From assembly GCA_963920765.1 (NCBI GenBank), contig OY987244.1, positions 32,061,678 through 32,125,677 of the forward strand: 64,000 nt of DNA. Direction: 5' to 3'. Every line of letters starts with the position of its first letter. Position 1 is the first letter of the stretch. Shown in pieces: positions 11,802 through 24,966 of this stretch. Below the pieces are notes generated by a model, which ran no database searches, was not told the DNA's origin, and saw only the letters and a list, made by a program, of their open reading frames with translations. The position numbers and the translations under genes were made by a program. The DNA comes from Ulota crispa (taxonomy: Eukaryota; Streptophyta; Bryopsida; Orthotrichales; Orthotrichaceae).

Positions 11802-12552
11802 TCAAAAACATGTTCCATAACTGCTGCAGATTTTCAAGCCTTTCATGGCTTTGCAGTAGCCAACTACTTGTGAGAATTAGGAAGAGAATTGCTCTCCAGC
11901 AGTGGCTGCTCGCTTGTACAGTCGAAGATACCTTAGCCTGCGTGTGACGAAACCTTGGCATGCGTGATGAACCGGCGGCGTGGATCCCGAGGTCAGAGCT
12001 GGTCTGTTGAAGAAGGTGATACCGAAACTGCGGTCTGAATTCCTTATAAGGAAAAAAGTGGAAAGAAACTTCAGAGTTTGCAGAGCAGGATTAGCAAGTT
12101 CTGACATTCCATTGAATAGATTCTCTTTTAGAATGAGGGGAAGAGCATTGGATTTTCTTGCTTCTTTCTGTGGAATTGCAGGTTCTGGGATGGATTCTAG
12201 ATGTACGTCTCTGTCGATTACGGAGTGTAGATACATTTTTGGAGGTGGAGTAGTAAGTTACTGTACAGAACTTTGGTTTGTACTCGGATGAGTGCTGTGA
12301 GAGGTTTATGAAAATCTTTTCTGGATTAGATAATTTGATTCGAATTCATGGGCTTTTTCTTTTGCTTTTCTTTTCTGCTGTAAACTGTTAATATTCTTTC
12401 TGATACGTTCTTAGATCTTGACATCTGTGGTACTTGTAAGACTGACATATTATTAACACCTTTTGAACCAAATATGTAATTTTCTCATGCAGTTCTAGTC
12501 AAAAACTGACTATTTCCACTGAAATGTGGTAGTTGTGTACAGTTTGAAACGC
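11802..12552 (+). other. 3' flank of the F-box/kelch gene
   Basis: Begins directly after the stop codon. Probably the 3' untranslated region, followed by AT-rich spacer; T-rich runs occur at 12355-12380. The short open frames here overlap on both strands and show no protein character. No polyadenylation signal could be chosen with confidence. Confidence 0.4.
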
Positions 12553-12943
12553 CATAGCAGCATCCATAAGCATTGTGTCCCATGGCTGTCACCTGACAGT
12601 GGCAGGGGCTAATTAATAAAAAAACAAATGGCTGTGGGTGACTAGCATGAGGTTTTGAGTACTCATCTCACTATTTAAGAATCAACAAGTCTTGTTTTTA
12701 GCACCTCTTACACATCACTATTTAAGAATCAACAAGTCTTGTTTTTAGCATCTCTTACACATGGTTCTTACAATTTCAATGATTTTGGACTTTGAAAAAT
12801 CTTTGTGAACAAATGCTTGCAGTTGGAATCTTGAAACTAATGCCAATATTTTTGGTTTCCGCTTACAATATTTTTTTCAAAGTTAGTCAATTGTTTTACC
12901 TACTCCAAAACCCTTATTTCCACGCTTATGGGTGCGCCTACCT
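12553..12943. mobile_element. TA-type MITE, family I copy 2 (inverted, worn)
   Basis: Inverted relative to the copy at 46153-46547. The right end reads CGCTTATGGGTGCGCCTACCT, the left end is worn (ATAGCAGCATCCATAAGC). Shared internal blocks include 'caatgattttggactttga' and 'aaatgcttgcagttgga'. A 47-bp tandem duplication (12669-12762) is private to this copy. Confidence 0.6.
12669..12762. repeat. 47-bp tandem duplication
   Basis: Two consecutive 47-bp units (12669-12715 and 12716-12762), each starting CACTATTTAAGAATCAAC and ending TTACACAT, differing at one base. The 46.2 kb copy of the surrounding element carries a single unit, so the duplication is recent. Confidence 0.85.
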
Positions 12944-12945
12944 TT

Positions 12946-13206
12946 TGTTAAATTGGGAAAACGTGATTCCCAAATTGCACTTCACCTTAAACTCAAAAAG
13001 TTACCTTAAACCATTTAAATGCCAGATTTGAAGGTATCAAATTCAGTTTGAACCACTAAGATTTTGTCCCTCTCAAATTCTTCCTCTCAAGTGAGGACAC
13101 GTGTACCCAAAAAAATGCTGCTTAAACCTAAAACTTGGTTTAAGGTGATTACCTTAAACCTAACGTAGTCCCAAAATGGGCATTTAGTCCCAAATTAACA
13201 AATATG
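12946..13206. repeat. R-family repeat, copy 3
   Basis: Bounded by GTTAAATTGGGAAAAC on the left and CCCAAATTAACAAATATGA on the right, the same ends as the repeats at 281-527 and 40127-40374. It lies directly beside the family I element. Confidence 0.5.
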
Positions 13207-15161
13207 ACATTTTGAGCTCTTTGTAACAAGTCATATTTGAGCTCTTTGTAACAAGCGGCTTTGCAATAAGAGGCTCTGTTACTGTAACATTGGCCTTGAG
13301 TTTCAAACAAGGTATCTATTTGAACTTCCTCAAGATAAGCTTCTCTAAATGTGAAACTTCCTCCTCTATTGTTCAAAGCCAACAATAGGTGGACTAGTGT
13401 TTTGTGAGATGGTTCTCAATTGACCTTTACAAAAAATTGATTTCAATGTTCAAGTGAAGGGAGTAAAATTGGCATGTAAAGAAAAAGATCACTAGCTCAG
13501 ATCATAGAGGGGGAAATTTTACAAGAAGACGCTTCCAATCATGAGATACTAACAAAATAGAACTTTGCCTAAATTAATCTCTCTTAAAGTAAATTTGAGA
13601 ATGCTAAAGATTTTGATTGTTGGTCGCATAGGCATAAATGGCATCATTTTGTTGATAACAAAAACTTTAGTATACTATGGAGTTGCAATGGATAAATATC
13701 TAATTTTTTATGGCATATACTCAACTTTGTTTCATTATACTTCTTTAGTGTAATTTTGAGAAATAGAAAAGTAAATTGAAAACAACTTCAAAAATCGTTG
13801 CAATTAATTATGAAAAGCACTAGTAATCAAATGAGCCAAAATTGAAGCCTTGGTTTGTAGAATGGCTTGTAGTTTGCAAAAGCTGTTACTTGTGAATGAA
13901 TTTCTTTACATTTTAAGCTCTTCCTTTTCAAAAGCCATTACACTAAATAATATGTCCTAGGCATGAAAATTGCAAATTGGTGCAATTTCTTATCACTTGT
14001 TTTCAAACCCATTTCTTGGTGTCATATAGCCAATGCGCTTTGCGTGCACCAAAATAGCTATTTGACTACTAAATTTAACTATATAAATAAAAATACAGTG
14101 ACATTACTTAGTAACAAATCCACATGGCATCTAGACTATTTTGGAATAAAAACTTCATTGATGCAAGTATTTAGGCAATAAAGAATTAATACTTTACACA
14201 TGGAAGATATAACTATGCAATGAAACATCAATTTAGTGCTCCATCACAAAATCAAGGAGATTTTTTATTTTAATTCATTAAGAAATGAGGTCTTATATCC
14301 TTTTCAAACATAGAAATAATGCATTTGATTGTAAAGGTTAAGAAAAGGAATTTTTTTTGAAGAAATCTACAAAAGACTTATAGTTACCAAACACAAAGTA
14401 TGCTAAGAACTAGATGTAATCATCCTGCACACATCATAGTATTCACAACCATAATGTCATTCTAATTTTTATGTGGTTTGCTTTTAAAATTTATTTTGTA
14501 CTGTCCATACTTTAATTTGCAAGTGACACTTTCAAGATTTAAGGATATTAAGCAAAGCATGAACTATGTTTTATATACTTAATTCTATTTTTTACCAACT
14601 ACCAAAAAATGTATGTTGAACTAAAAAAAATCAAATTATAAGAAAAAGTAACCAACAATGTCAAAATACACACTATAGCATGTTAGAATGTTGCATATTT
14701 GAAACTAAGCCATGAAAAACAGAAACCCAATTATATGACTTCGTTTAACTCAATGATGTGGATATACCAATAACAATACCTCACATAAAAAATCTAGATG
14801 AAATTAACCATTGTTTTTTTCTATCAAAAACAAACAAAATTGGTCGCATAACCCGTATAGGAGCACAAATCATTTTAATTATACATATAACAAGCACTTT
14901 GAAAACTTATAATTCATTCAAGCACTATCTATAAAAAACATGAGAATTTGAAATGCCTTTTTAATTGTCAGAAATTTGCAACAAAAGCTGAAACAATTCA
15001 TCAAGGAGTTACCAAATCAAAACTTAAATTTTATAATTTAGTAAAATAATTCAATGGGGTTAAGCAAACAGTTCTTTATTAATAGAAGCTATCTTTGAAA
15101 AAAATCTAGCTGTATGTGAGGGATTAAAAAGTTGGATTCATTGAAAATTTACCCTAAACTA
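13207..15161. other. Intergenic, nothing identified
   Basis: About 2 kb of AT-rich sequence with no gene or repeat family I recognise. Only short, unconvincing open frames. Confidence 0.5.
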
Positions 15162-15165
15162 TTAA

Positions 15166-15502
15166 CCCCTAAATGTTGAGGACATTTTTTGTCCTTTGGT
15201 TGTGAAAATTATTTTGTAGGACAAAAAAAAAATGTAATTTTTCACTTTATTTTTTCAAAAGTGATCAATCCATCATGGAAGGTAAAAAATAACCTCACCA
15301 AATACACTCATATTTTTAGGGAACCCAAATTGTGAGAAGATTCAAAAACATGATTTTAGGTCCATGCTACCCTTCTTACAATTTTCATGAGGACACCATG
15401 CACTATTAACTTTTAGGAACAATACTATAAGATAGGCACTTGTTGTAGCATTGTAGCCCTACATGGCAAGGCAGGGCACGGCTACCAGCCCGGCATTAAG
15501 GA
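15166..15502 (-). mobile_element. TTAA (piggyBac-like) MITE, family A copy 1
   Basis: Flanked by TTAA at 15162-15165 and 15503-15506. The left end is CCCCTAAATGTTGAGGAC, the right end is worn (CGGCATTAAGGA). It matches 31658-32002 and 52955-53316 in reverse orientation, including 'caattttcatgaggacac' and 'tctcacaattt'-type blocks. Just inside the left end is a palindrome, AGGAC/GTCCT around a T-run. Non-coding. Confidence 0.8.
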
Positions 15503-15506
15503 TTAA

Positions 15507-17070
15507 GGACTTCATAACATAGTACTCCACGTACATGACAACAAATAGATCTCATAAAGTAAAAGAAATGGCTTTGAGGTTATCTCCTTTAGATTCAACC
15601 ATCAACTCTAATTCACTTGATACTCGGCATTAAAGAAATCTATACAATTTTGAGTCCCAAAATCTCACCAATTAAAAAAGAATTCCTATTTTAATATTGC
15701 TTCTAGTTCCAAAAGGTATCACACTTTGACAACCCTAATATAATAGAAACATGCATCGAAAGTAATTGAAAACAGATCGTTAGCTTCGGACGTATAATTT
15801 TTTCTTCCAGCTAGATACCTCCTAATCCATGCACATAAACTGGGCAAAATCATTCCCATTCCTCCCAAAACGTTCCTACAAAATCTTTCAAATAAATGGA
15901 ACGTGAAATAAGTTACTGGAGGTCGATGTTTTCTTTGCTAGCTGCCCAATGTGAGAAGCAAAAAAATTCATGCTCAGAATAGTCCAAAATAAACAGCTAA
16001 AAAAATGAATGCAGTTGTCGATTTGAAACACCCTAGGCCCAAAACGTACAACTAGAGTGCATAACGCAAGTAAAGGTATGGAACACCTGACACTAAAAAC
16101 CACCACTTCTGTAAGGTTACACTCTTGCATCAACTTTAACAGGGTTTATCCAAAATTTGGATAGAATGTAAATCAGATGTGATAAAATCAAGGCAACGAG
16201 CATTTACCCAGCAACGAGTTTTCTTCTAGTGTGAACTTCTAAAATTCATAGTATCTTCCTTCCAATTCAGAAAACTACGTGTAACTTATATGTTGCAAGT
16301 ACATGATTTGAATCGCCGAAGTACTAAATGAATCCCATGTATCAAATGCACTCAAACGCCGGAAACAGGTCTGTCCATATCAAGAAAATATTTTTGTTTT
16401 CCATTGGTCAAGCGACACACCCTAGAAAGTATGCAGGCAAGGCAAAGAAAAATTAGAGACAATCATCCATGTGTGCACAATCACCCAAAAAAACTTACAA
16501 TTATTAGTACTTTTCACACAAATAACGGCGGAGCTAATGTTTCTATTTGAGGAGGATTTCACACTTGCATCCATCTTTTTCACCCGATTTTTTTAGTGTC
16601 AAGGTAGCCAGTGTTAAATGAGGTACAATTCTGGCGAAAATTCACACAAAAAAGGTTGCATGGTAAACGTTAACAACAAGGGTTCCAGACAAAGCGTATG
16701 CACAATGAAAGGTGAGAATGGAGCGAGTCGCGCTAACCAGACAGTGGCGGCACCGAATATTTGTGAAACAGCGCCCTCGGTCAAAGAAGCTCCCGCCCGA
16801 CCCCTTGCAGGAGTGATTGCTTGTGCTAATTATTGCAATTATACACATGCACGTACCCCAAGTTCTTAAGACAACCTCGCAAGGCATTACCTGCAAGTAG
16901 GAAATTATCTCCTACCTGCACTTACAAACACACGGGAGAACTAAAAAATATCACTTCAAAATGGACAAGAAGATGATGATCACTGTGTGGAGTAGAGGCA
17001 GTGGACACTAACTATGCAGCCCTGGTTTAGAACTGCACTGTCAAACTCAATTCCTCATTAAATGTTCGTA
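15507..17070. other. Intergenic and 3' flank of the CysRS gene
   Basis: No recognised gene. Bases 16600-16880 are richer in G+C and hold overlapping open frames of about 83 residues on both strands with no known resemblance. This could be distal 3' untranslated sequence of the CysRS gene, which ends at 17071. Confidence 0.4.
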
Positions 17071-20000
17071 TTATCTATCTTGTTCTAATTGCGATATCTG
17101 TGAGTCTATCTCCTGCAACTCTATCTGCATGTTCTGTAAAAACTGTGGATCTTTTGCCAAAAGCCCTTTGAATTTCTCATGATCAGCCGCAGCCTTCTTG
17201 TAACCTGCCTCCACTTTCTGCACAACAATGATATTCAAGCTTGTTAGCACACCATGTGTTTTGTGAAGACTGCTGCTGATAAAGTGCAAATCTAGCTCAG
17301 ATAGTAGTGAAACTCGTGATTGCTACAAAAACACGTCAAATCCAACGCCGCGTACCTTTTTGGAGCTCTTTGTCAGTTCGTTCCCGTCTTTGTCGTGAGA
17401 GGGCACACCACGCTCATCAAATGCAAAATCTTTGTACTCGTCTTTAGCTTTAAAAAGATCTTTCGGTGATATGGATGCCGCTTCCTGTTTCTCAAGCAAA
17501 TTTGCCTGTTTTGATGTTGAAAGTATGTTTAGAAAAGAGAAGACTCTCCAAAGCTGAGTAATTCAGAAGCTACGTTGTAAACAAATGCTAGAACATACTA
17601 AACTTGCGGGTGATGAGTGCAAAGGGTCTCTATGAAAATCAACCTTTCAACAACCATTATAGACATACGATGAGTTAGCAAAAGTTGTAATTATCAAAAT
17701 TAATTATGAATGTCCTGTAGAAGGTATTGTTCTTCACAAACAAGGCAATTGAGTAGAAATAAGTGTGAGAAAAAACAAGACCTTCTGCAGCCTTTTCTGC
17801 CGCAAGACACGCAGTTTTTCCTCCTTGACCTCTAGTCTCCGTTCGTCACGCTTTTGCTGTAGAACAACGGGATCGTCTAAACTCCACGTGTATGTGTTGT
17901 CCTCATCCACGACACACACTCCAACATCAACCATGTTCTCATCACGCTCCATATCCGTCAGCTCCATTAACTCTTCCTGGTAACCACAAGGGCATATTAT
18001 CACATGTCTAAAGACGTAACGACTCAAAACGACTTCCATAAAGTCTTGAGTCAACTGATTGAGAGAAACACTTGAGTCTAGCACAAAATTAATGACTTCA
18101 AAACAGAGATTTCATATACTCGGAAGCTTGTGTTTACTACAAAAAATAGCAGAAGAACAACTGAGTGAGCTCAGCAAAGAACACACAATACCTGAGAAGC
18201 ACCTCTCTTGCCTGCAGTTCTGACTTTGTCACGTAGTGACGCCCATCCCTCGACATAAGGAGCCTGAAAATCCTCAGCAAGGCACCAAATTTTATTAACT
18301 GCATCCAACTCAAGAACCAGATACTCAACACAAGCGCTGCACTCGTTAACTAAGAAGAGATAAATGGCCAAGTAGCATGCACTGAAAAATTAGCATACTA
18401 GAATATTTACCACAATAGTTGTCAAGTTTCCTCCTTGATTTCTGATGTTACCAAAACCGATTTCGTCATTATTTGCATCACATAAACCTGTCAACACCCG
18501 TTGAATGATCAGTCAAGCGAATTCCTATAATCAAACTGAGAATTAAGAAATCATGGATTCTGCATCCTATACAACTGCTCCAATCAACGCAGCAGAGTGT
18601 TGTCAAACTGGCGATTGATAACTTGCAAGTGAAGCAAAAATGCTGACATATTAAGCATGGGGAACCACATTATTAAGCAGAAGCATGTTTCAAAACTGAC
18701 TAAACATTAGCACCAAGTTCAACATTCTATATGTCTCTTGCAACAGCTGGGTTCAGTTTCCTGAATCATTACATGTTTGAATAAATAAACATCAATCTAT
18801 AAAAGTAGGACATACCAAATACATTGAGGATCTCCGTTACAAAAACTGCTGCATTTTTCAACAGCAAAGGTTGTGGTTTTGCATTTGCCTGCAGCCCAAG
18901 AATTGCAAGGAAGCACATGTTTCAAATGTACTTACCTCAAACTTCTTAAGTACAAAAAGATAATACCAAATTCCAAATCACATATTTCCCACACGCATGA
19001 CCAGTCAAAGTAGAGGGACATCACGCCTACATAGAAATGTAAAAAAAAGTACATGAGACGATATCAACTTACCAACTTGCACTTATCAATGTAGGAGTGC
19101 ACATCTCTGACCAAAGAAAGCAATTCTGAAACAGCACTTGCAGTGTCGAAGTTGTCTTCTAGACATTCACGCACCTAGAAAAACAAAAGGCAGTGAGCTC
19201 TTTTTGAATGCTACAATGAATTTGGACTTTCTCAAATCAGTACACATAATACTCAATAAATTAGAGTGTCCGGGTCAAACATAAAAAATTAATACGGGGA
19301 AATATTGAAGAATTGTTAGCTGAAAGCACTACAAGCGTCCAGGGAAAAAACATCACCTGGTCTTCGGCTTGATCAATTCTGTTGAACAAGTGCTTCTCAT
19401 CGTTCCCTGGCCTTTGAATACCTTCCACTGGCTGCCATATAGTGAAGTATTGTCAGAAATTCACTGATAATTGCTCACAAGTCCCTAAGGGGAATGGTTA
19501 GGAACATTCAAGGCAGCTTTCACACAAACGATCTCATACTTTTCAAACATAAGCACAACAAAAGCCTGCCATTTTCAACCAACCAAATAGAGGACGTAAG
19601 TAACCCAGATCTGAATAAAACCCTGTAGCTGAAAAAGACATGCAGCTCACATGGTTGGAGATAAATAAACAGACCAGATACATTTATTGCGACTGATGCA
19701 TAAGAATAGGGAATGTACGTACATTCTGCCTCAAATACGATTCTACTTTGGCAAAGAAGTTCTTGAACTTATTTTCCTTCCCAAGAGCCTCGTCCATAAC
19801 CGCTGTGCTATAATTGATCGACTGCAAAAGTGAAAACGATAAAATTGAGCATCCATACAGCTGCAAGTTGATACTTTGATGCTTTCGACATTGTAAAGTA
19901 CTGCACTGACAAATCCAATAATAAGAAAGCATTTGAGACACGGGTCTTCATTCATTGACATGAATACACGCTTTGCAGCAATAATTACCTTGTCCCAACT

Positions 20001-23000
20001 TTGAATCAAAAAAAGCATACGTAGCTGCCTTGCTGTGTATTTTGTCAATGCCTGCTCACAGAAACACCAAATTATCCAATCAATCCAAGTGCATATTAAC
20101 ACCCTGAGAAGATTTAACGTCAACACACTTTCATATGTAAAGGCAGTCAAGAACATAAGTGCCAAGTTCGATAAAAGCAGAGCTGTTAGGTATAAAAAGC
20201 AATCAGGCACAGATAAGAACCTTACCTCCTTGATTGTAATGAAGTTCTTCAAAGATTTCGACATCTTAAGGCCATCGATGGATAGATGCCCAGAATGAAA
20301 GAAGTATCTGACCCACTGCATTCATCAAAACCAGAAAGCTTATAAGCATTGCAAACAGAAACAAAAGTAAAACGTTACTCAAAGTCAAAAGTTTCGGTAA
20401 CTTAGACATCCAGCCTCATCAAATGCATGATTTTAATTTTTATCAGAGGAAACGGAGATGAATTGAACAAGTAGAGTCGTAAAAACACTAAAAAAAGCGA
20501 CTGAAAATATATCATCAAGCGTAAATTTCAGCACTAAATAAATGAAGTACTCTAAAGCACAAGCTAATCCAAAAGAAATAAAGGAAGGCACAAAATTCGT
20601 GTATATTTAAAACCGCAGGAGAGAGAACGCACTTCATGGCAATGAAAATATGCCTCAGCTTGAGCCAGCTCGTTGTCATGATGTGGGAACTGAAGGTCAC
20701 TACAAAAGACCCAAATATATGGACATTCAGTATATGGTGGTCAAAATCATGACAAGATGCCAATTGCTAGTGTTGACAAAGATCCACCAGATGATAACCT
20801 ATTACCAGAGCAAGTCTGTTCACTTACTTAAATAAATATTGCCGATGAAAGGCTGAAGCTAACCTTCTAAAATGAATTGGTGCTCAGTAAATTAAACACA
20901 GCAGAAAATTTGCAGAAAAGTTACTCACTGTCCTCCAGAGTGTATGTCCATGCTATCACCCAATATGTCACTGGCCATTGCTGAACACTCAATGTGCCAA
21001 CCCGGGCGCCCCATGCCCCAAGGGGACTCCCATGCAGGTTCCCCAGGCTTGCTCTTCTGAACAATACAAGTACAACAGTTTTACATGAATAAGGACTAAG
21101 ATTGCATCAAAAACATTAGCATTATAGCCTAAGGACTTAAAACTGAAATAAAGGATTGCGGAATTAGAAAGATACATATATCCAAGGGAACCAAATGACA
21201 AGAGTTTTCAAGGATCATCCAACAGGTTGAATCAGCCGAGGTTAAATCTGCATGAAAATTGAACTACCATCAACCACGAGAAGGTAAACTATCACCTTGT
21301 TCAGTGCATTTATATTACATGTCTCTTGCTAACTAAATGCAATTTTCACTGACTAAATGATGTTTGATACATTCCTGTCTCTTTAACAAAGCCATATAGC
21401 TACTCTTCAACAACGATTCAATTTGAGCTCACGTTATTGGTAAAACGACTAACCTTCCACAAGGCAAAATCGCAGCTGGTTCGTTTTTCAGAAGTCTCAA
21501 AATTTGACTCACTCTCAGATGCCAATAACGAACTGCCTACAGCAGCCGGGTTCAACTTTCCATACCGATGGCCTCCTTCTCTGAAATGGAATGGAAACGA
21601 GGTAAAGACAATAACTTTTTGTGTGCCTTGCACAAAGAATGTCGCATCAAACAACAACATAAGCATACGAAGCCCAGCAACACCAAATCTGCTCTCCACA
21701 TCAATCACATTTTCACCTAAACCAAGAAGCCATTATTTCACGAAAGTCCCACTAAATCCAGGTGAAGTAGGATCATATACCTGAAGGCTCTAGTATCAAA
21801 ATAAACGCTCCCATTCGCAACGTAAGCATATTTGTTTGCCAAAATGACTTGCACATATTCAATGATTTTATCCATGTACCTGCCACATAGAGAGCCACAC
21901 AAATCAGTGCTCTTTTTTCATCTTGCAATTTACAAGAATCAAGAAATTGGAATGAAGATCCTAAAATAATCAATCAGACAGAACTATACGTGTTTTATAA
22001 ACATACCTATATAGTCACGACAAGGATTGACAGAGGAAGAAACACGCTCAAGGTGTTCATACATCAATATAAAACCTCAGATGTTCACAAATACTCAATG
22101 CTTTGGATATACACACTATGGGCATAGATTTTCAGAAGCCCCTGAGTGTGCAGAGATTATTGAATCAAAAGGTACTTACTCGGTCACTCTCACAATGACG
22201 TCAGGATACCTACATCCCAAGCTTTTCATGTCATCCCAGAACTCATTTTCATACCTGCACATCCGAAAATGAGTTATTCAGGGTCATACATAGCTCGTAT
22301 GCCACATTTGTGTAATCACAAAACAAGGGAGCTACATGCTTTGCAATTGAATCAAGAAACTGGGCCACAAAGCTAAATGAAAGAATGAAAAAAAGCCCCA
22401 AACCCTAGAATAGGAATAATACTTGAGAGTGTGACTCTTGTAGATGGCATGATCCGTTACAGTTGCCCCCAGTTTAGCATCCAATTTAGAAGCCAAACTA
22501 TCAGCTGCACTGCTTCCCAAAAGTAAGTCTACTCCCTCCTTTTCACCTAACTTCATAGCTTCGTCTTTAAGACCGTGCATCAAATCCTTTGCCTCCGTGA
22601 TCTTGCTGACTTTCAGCTCCTCCTGCTTCACTCTCTATAACAACCATACGCAACACTTTCATACCTCAAGCACCTAGATTAGATATGCGCTAAGTTGCAA
22701 GACAAAAGAAACCAATTTTCCTATCTCAACACTCTGATTCAGAAAAAAATTCAAATTCAAAAAAATGCATTGCACTTGAGCATTACTAATGAACTAAAGA
22801 AAAGAAAAACCTAATCACTTACATCCGCTAAATCGTCTTTTTGTCTGGATGATGTGGCTTTGGCGAGCTCTTCCTTTGTATCAGAAATCTGCAACATAAT
22901 CAATACACGTTACAGACTAATATCAGACTATACAGAAAAGTAAGCTTGACGGAGAGCCAAACAAGTCATTACCAAAGGTCTGATCGTCCATGAGATAGAG

Positions 23001-23940
23001 CATAACATAGACGTCACAACAATCATTTCAACTTTGCTCAATGTAAGCGGGCATAACCTTTTTGTGCTGCTTGACCATCTCCTCCTCCACAGCCATGTCC
23101 AGATCTTCAATCACCTGAAAGGCACACCAACCTCCGTCACAACAACACAAACGACACAGAGAAGTGAATGACATTCGCACAGAACGGCTGTTAATGTAAA
23201 ACATGGAACACAATGCGGAGATTTCAAACCTTGTTCAAATCAGTTGCATCACTACGGTACTGATCCATGAGATGATTTCTCCTTGCTCGGTAGATGATCT
23301 TGTCGTCCACATCGGTGACATTCATGACATACTTCACTCTGTAGTGAAAATAATCCTGCCATGACAATGTACTTGAACTTGAATAAACGATCCACTCGGA
23401 TCTTGAAAGTGTCATACAATAAAAATTGACTTCAAAATCATTACCGCCAAAACACTACTGCATACCTTCAGTATCCGTCGAATGATATCAAATGTGACGT
23501 AATTCCTCGCGTGTCCGACATGAGACGAGTCGTAAACAGTAGGCCCGCAAATGTACCAAGTCACTGCCACAGAAGGCACACGCACACGATCAACATTCTA
23601 AACCCTAATCACGACACAATCAACCCTAAACCCTAACCATGTCATCTGCGCGATTCTGGAAGCGATCAAAGTGCGATCAAACTGGGATCAAGAGTCGCTC
23701 AACTCTCACCATTCCTGGATCCGTCCCCTAAACCCTAATCACAACACAATCAACCCTAAACCCTAATCATGTCATCCGCGCGATTCTGGAAGGGATTGCG
23801 ATCAAGATTTGCTCAAATCACTCACCATTCCTGGATCCGTCCTTTGTCAAGAACGGCACCTTCTCCTTGTTGAGCGAGTTGTTGACCAGCAATCCTGGCC
23901 CCAGGTTCCTCCTCTCCGCAGCATCCGAGGCGGGCGCCAT
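17071..23940 (-). CDS. Cysteine--tRNA ligase, cytosolic, animal/fungal type (22 exons)
   Basis: Charges tRNA-Cys with cysteine in the cytosol. Exons, all joined in phase: 23940-23826, 23563-23466, 23355-23230, 23114-23058, 22888-22823, 22634-22423, 22254-22180, 21879-21781, 21580-21454, 21056-20929, 20699-20633, 20315-20226, 20051-19989, 19821-19723, 19431-19357, 19174-19073, 18888-18816, 18487-18411, 18263-18192, 17976-17782, 17505-17356, 17217-17071. They give 770 aa; human CARS1 is about 750. Class I signatures are intact: HVGH (53-56), KMSKS (407-411), zinc-site Cys44 and Cys349, and the HHDNE segment (374-378). The region between VDDKII and the second half of the Rossmann fold carries the long insertion of animal and fungal enzymes, and the C-terminus has their charged tail and [10 protein letters not shown] motif. 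As far as I recall, angiosperm cytosolic CysRS is of the shorter bacterial-like type. Exon 4 ends at an AAG|GTTATG donor and is the least certain junction. No organelle-targeting presequence is evident. Confidence 0.93.
23596..23844 (-). promoter_or_regulatory. Duplicated telo-box segment in CysRS intron 1
   Basis: Intron 1 holds a tandem duplication of about 120 bp (units near 23596-23727 and 23728-23844). Each unit has two AAACCCTAA telo-boxes, giving four in all: 23600-23608, 23628-23636, 23730-23738 and 23758-23766. In angiosperms telo-boxes near the start of a gene favour expression of translation-apparatus genes, which fits a tRNA synthetase. The distal unit also duplicates the last bases of exon 1 with its splice donor (GGAATG|GTGAG at about 23705-23714), a possible decoy 5' splice site. 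Confidence 0.6.
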
Positions 23941-24130
23941 TAGAGTCGGTCACAAGAGCCGTAGGAGCGTGCGACGACGTCGGAAATGAGGGCTGGTTTG
24001 CTCGGGCGGCGCCTTCACGGCCCAGGGCTTACAAAACGTGACTGACCTCCAAGCAACGTGCGAGGTACTCCGCATGAAAAAGTTAGCTGTCAACAGAGAG
24101 TCTCATGTGTCTAACTTCCTACCATTTGGA
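23941..24130 (-). promoter_or_regulatory. 5' flank of the CysRS gene
   Basis: The CysRS promoter must start in this 190-bp GC-richer stretch, since a foldback transposon begins at 24131. No TATA box was obvious. Confidence 0.4.
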
Positions 24131-24533
24131 GGGAATTGATAAGCGTACCACACCTTCTTGACTATCCCACCACACCCCGGGTAGATTTTAGATTTCAATC
24201 ATCAAAAATTTGAGAATTTGGAATTTAGATTTGGACTTAGAGACCTGGATTTTGTCTACAACCATAAAAAAATGTTATAATTGAATAACACCCAATGAAA
24301 AAGCTTAGCTTGGGGGAAAGTATTACTTTTACTTTTGTTTATAAAAAAGATAAGCTTTTTCATTATGTGTTGTTCAATTAGAACGTTTTTTGTGATTCTA
24401 AACCAAATCACAACCTCTGAGTCCAAATTTGAATTCCAAATTCTCAAATTTAGGTTTTTGATGGTAAAAATCTAAGATTTACCCTGGGGTGTGGTGGAAT
24501 AGTCAAGAAGGTGTAGTACGCATATCAATTCCC
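24131..24533. mobile_element. Foldback MITE, family S copy 1
   Basis: A 403-bp element starting GGGAATTGATAAGCGTAC and ending GTACGCATATCAATTCCC, with the two halves complementary along nearly their full length ('ccttcttgactatcccacca' on the left). The same ends and internal 'gattttagatttt' and 'aacaca/cccaat' blocks recur at 32401-33030. No clean target duplication survives. It may sit within the worn edge of the F-family copy that follows. Confidence 0.75.
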
Positions 24534-24536
24534 TTT

Positions 24537-24965
24537 GACAACACTTTGAAGTTCAATAAACCTAGCTAAGTTTCTATTTTTAGTAGTTTATGTATTTTGA
24601 ATTATTATGTTTGAAGTCTACTTTAACATCAAAAGTCTGATTTGAAAATGATTGGTTCTGATTTTTCTATACAAGAATTTGTGCAAGTGTCTTTGACTTT
24701 ATGTAGTGTTGAGAGCTCTTGGAAATGAGCCTCAAATATACAACATCTTGGATAAAAATTGACACTAGAAATTCATTTAAAAAACTATAGAAGAGATTTT
24801 GAAAAGCCCTAAAGTAATTGAAGTTATGTATGTTATGTCCTTTGACCTAAATTTTTTTTGGTGACCAATCTTTTGGATTCAACATGTGGAAAGTGAATTG
24901 AAAAACTTCAAGTCATTTTTGCAGTTTTAACACCCTCATGATCAAACATTATGATCTTTCAATCC
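24537..24965 (-). repeat. Truncated F-family (TTAA type) repeat
   Basis: Reverse-orientation match to the interior of 43616-44260, from 'ttgaagttcaataaac' to 'gatctttcaatccataag'. Both termini are missing: the left is cut by the foldback element, the right passes straight into CysRS-derived sequence. It is therefore older than the intact F copy. Confidence 0.6.
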
Positions 24966-24966
24966 A

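Noticed and set aside
11386-11820. Plus-strand frame of 144 residues over the kelch exon
   Set aside because: Overlaps the kelch repeats in another frame; no protein character.
23598-23766. AAACCCTAA motifs as an interstitial telomere tract
   Set aside because: Only four separated copies within a duplicated intron segment; they fit telo-box regulatory motifs, not a telomeric array.
24124-24540. An 8-bp target duplication around the first S foldback
   Set aside because: Flanks 'catttgga' and 'tttgacaa' share only TTTG; not enough to call.
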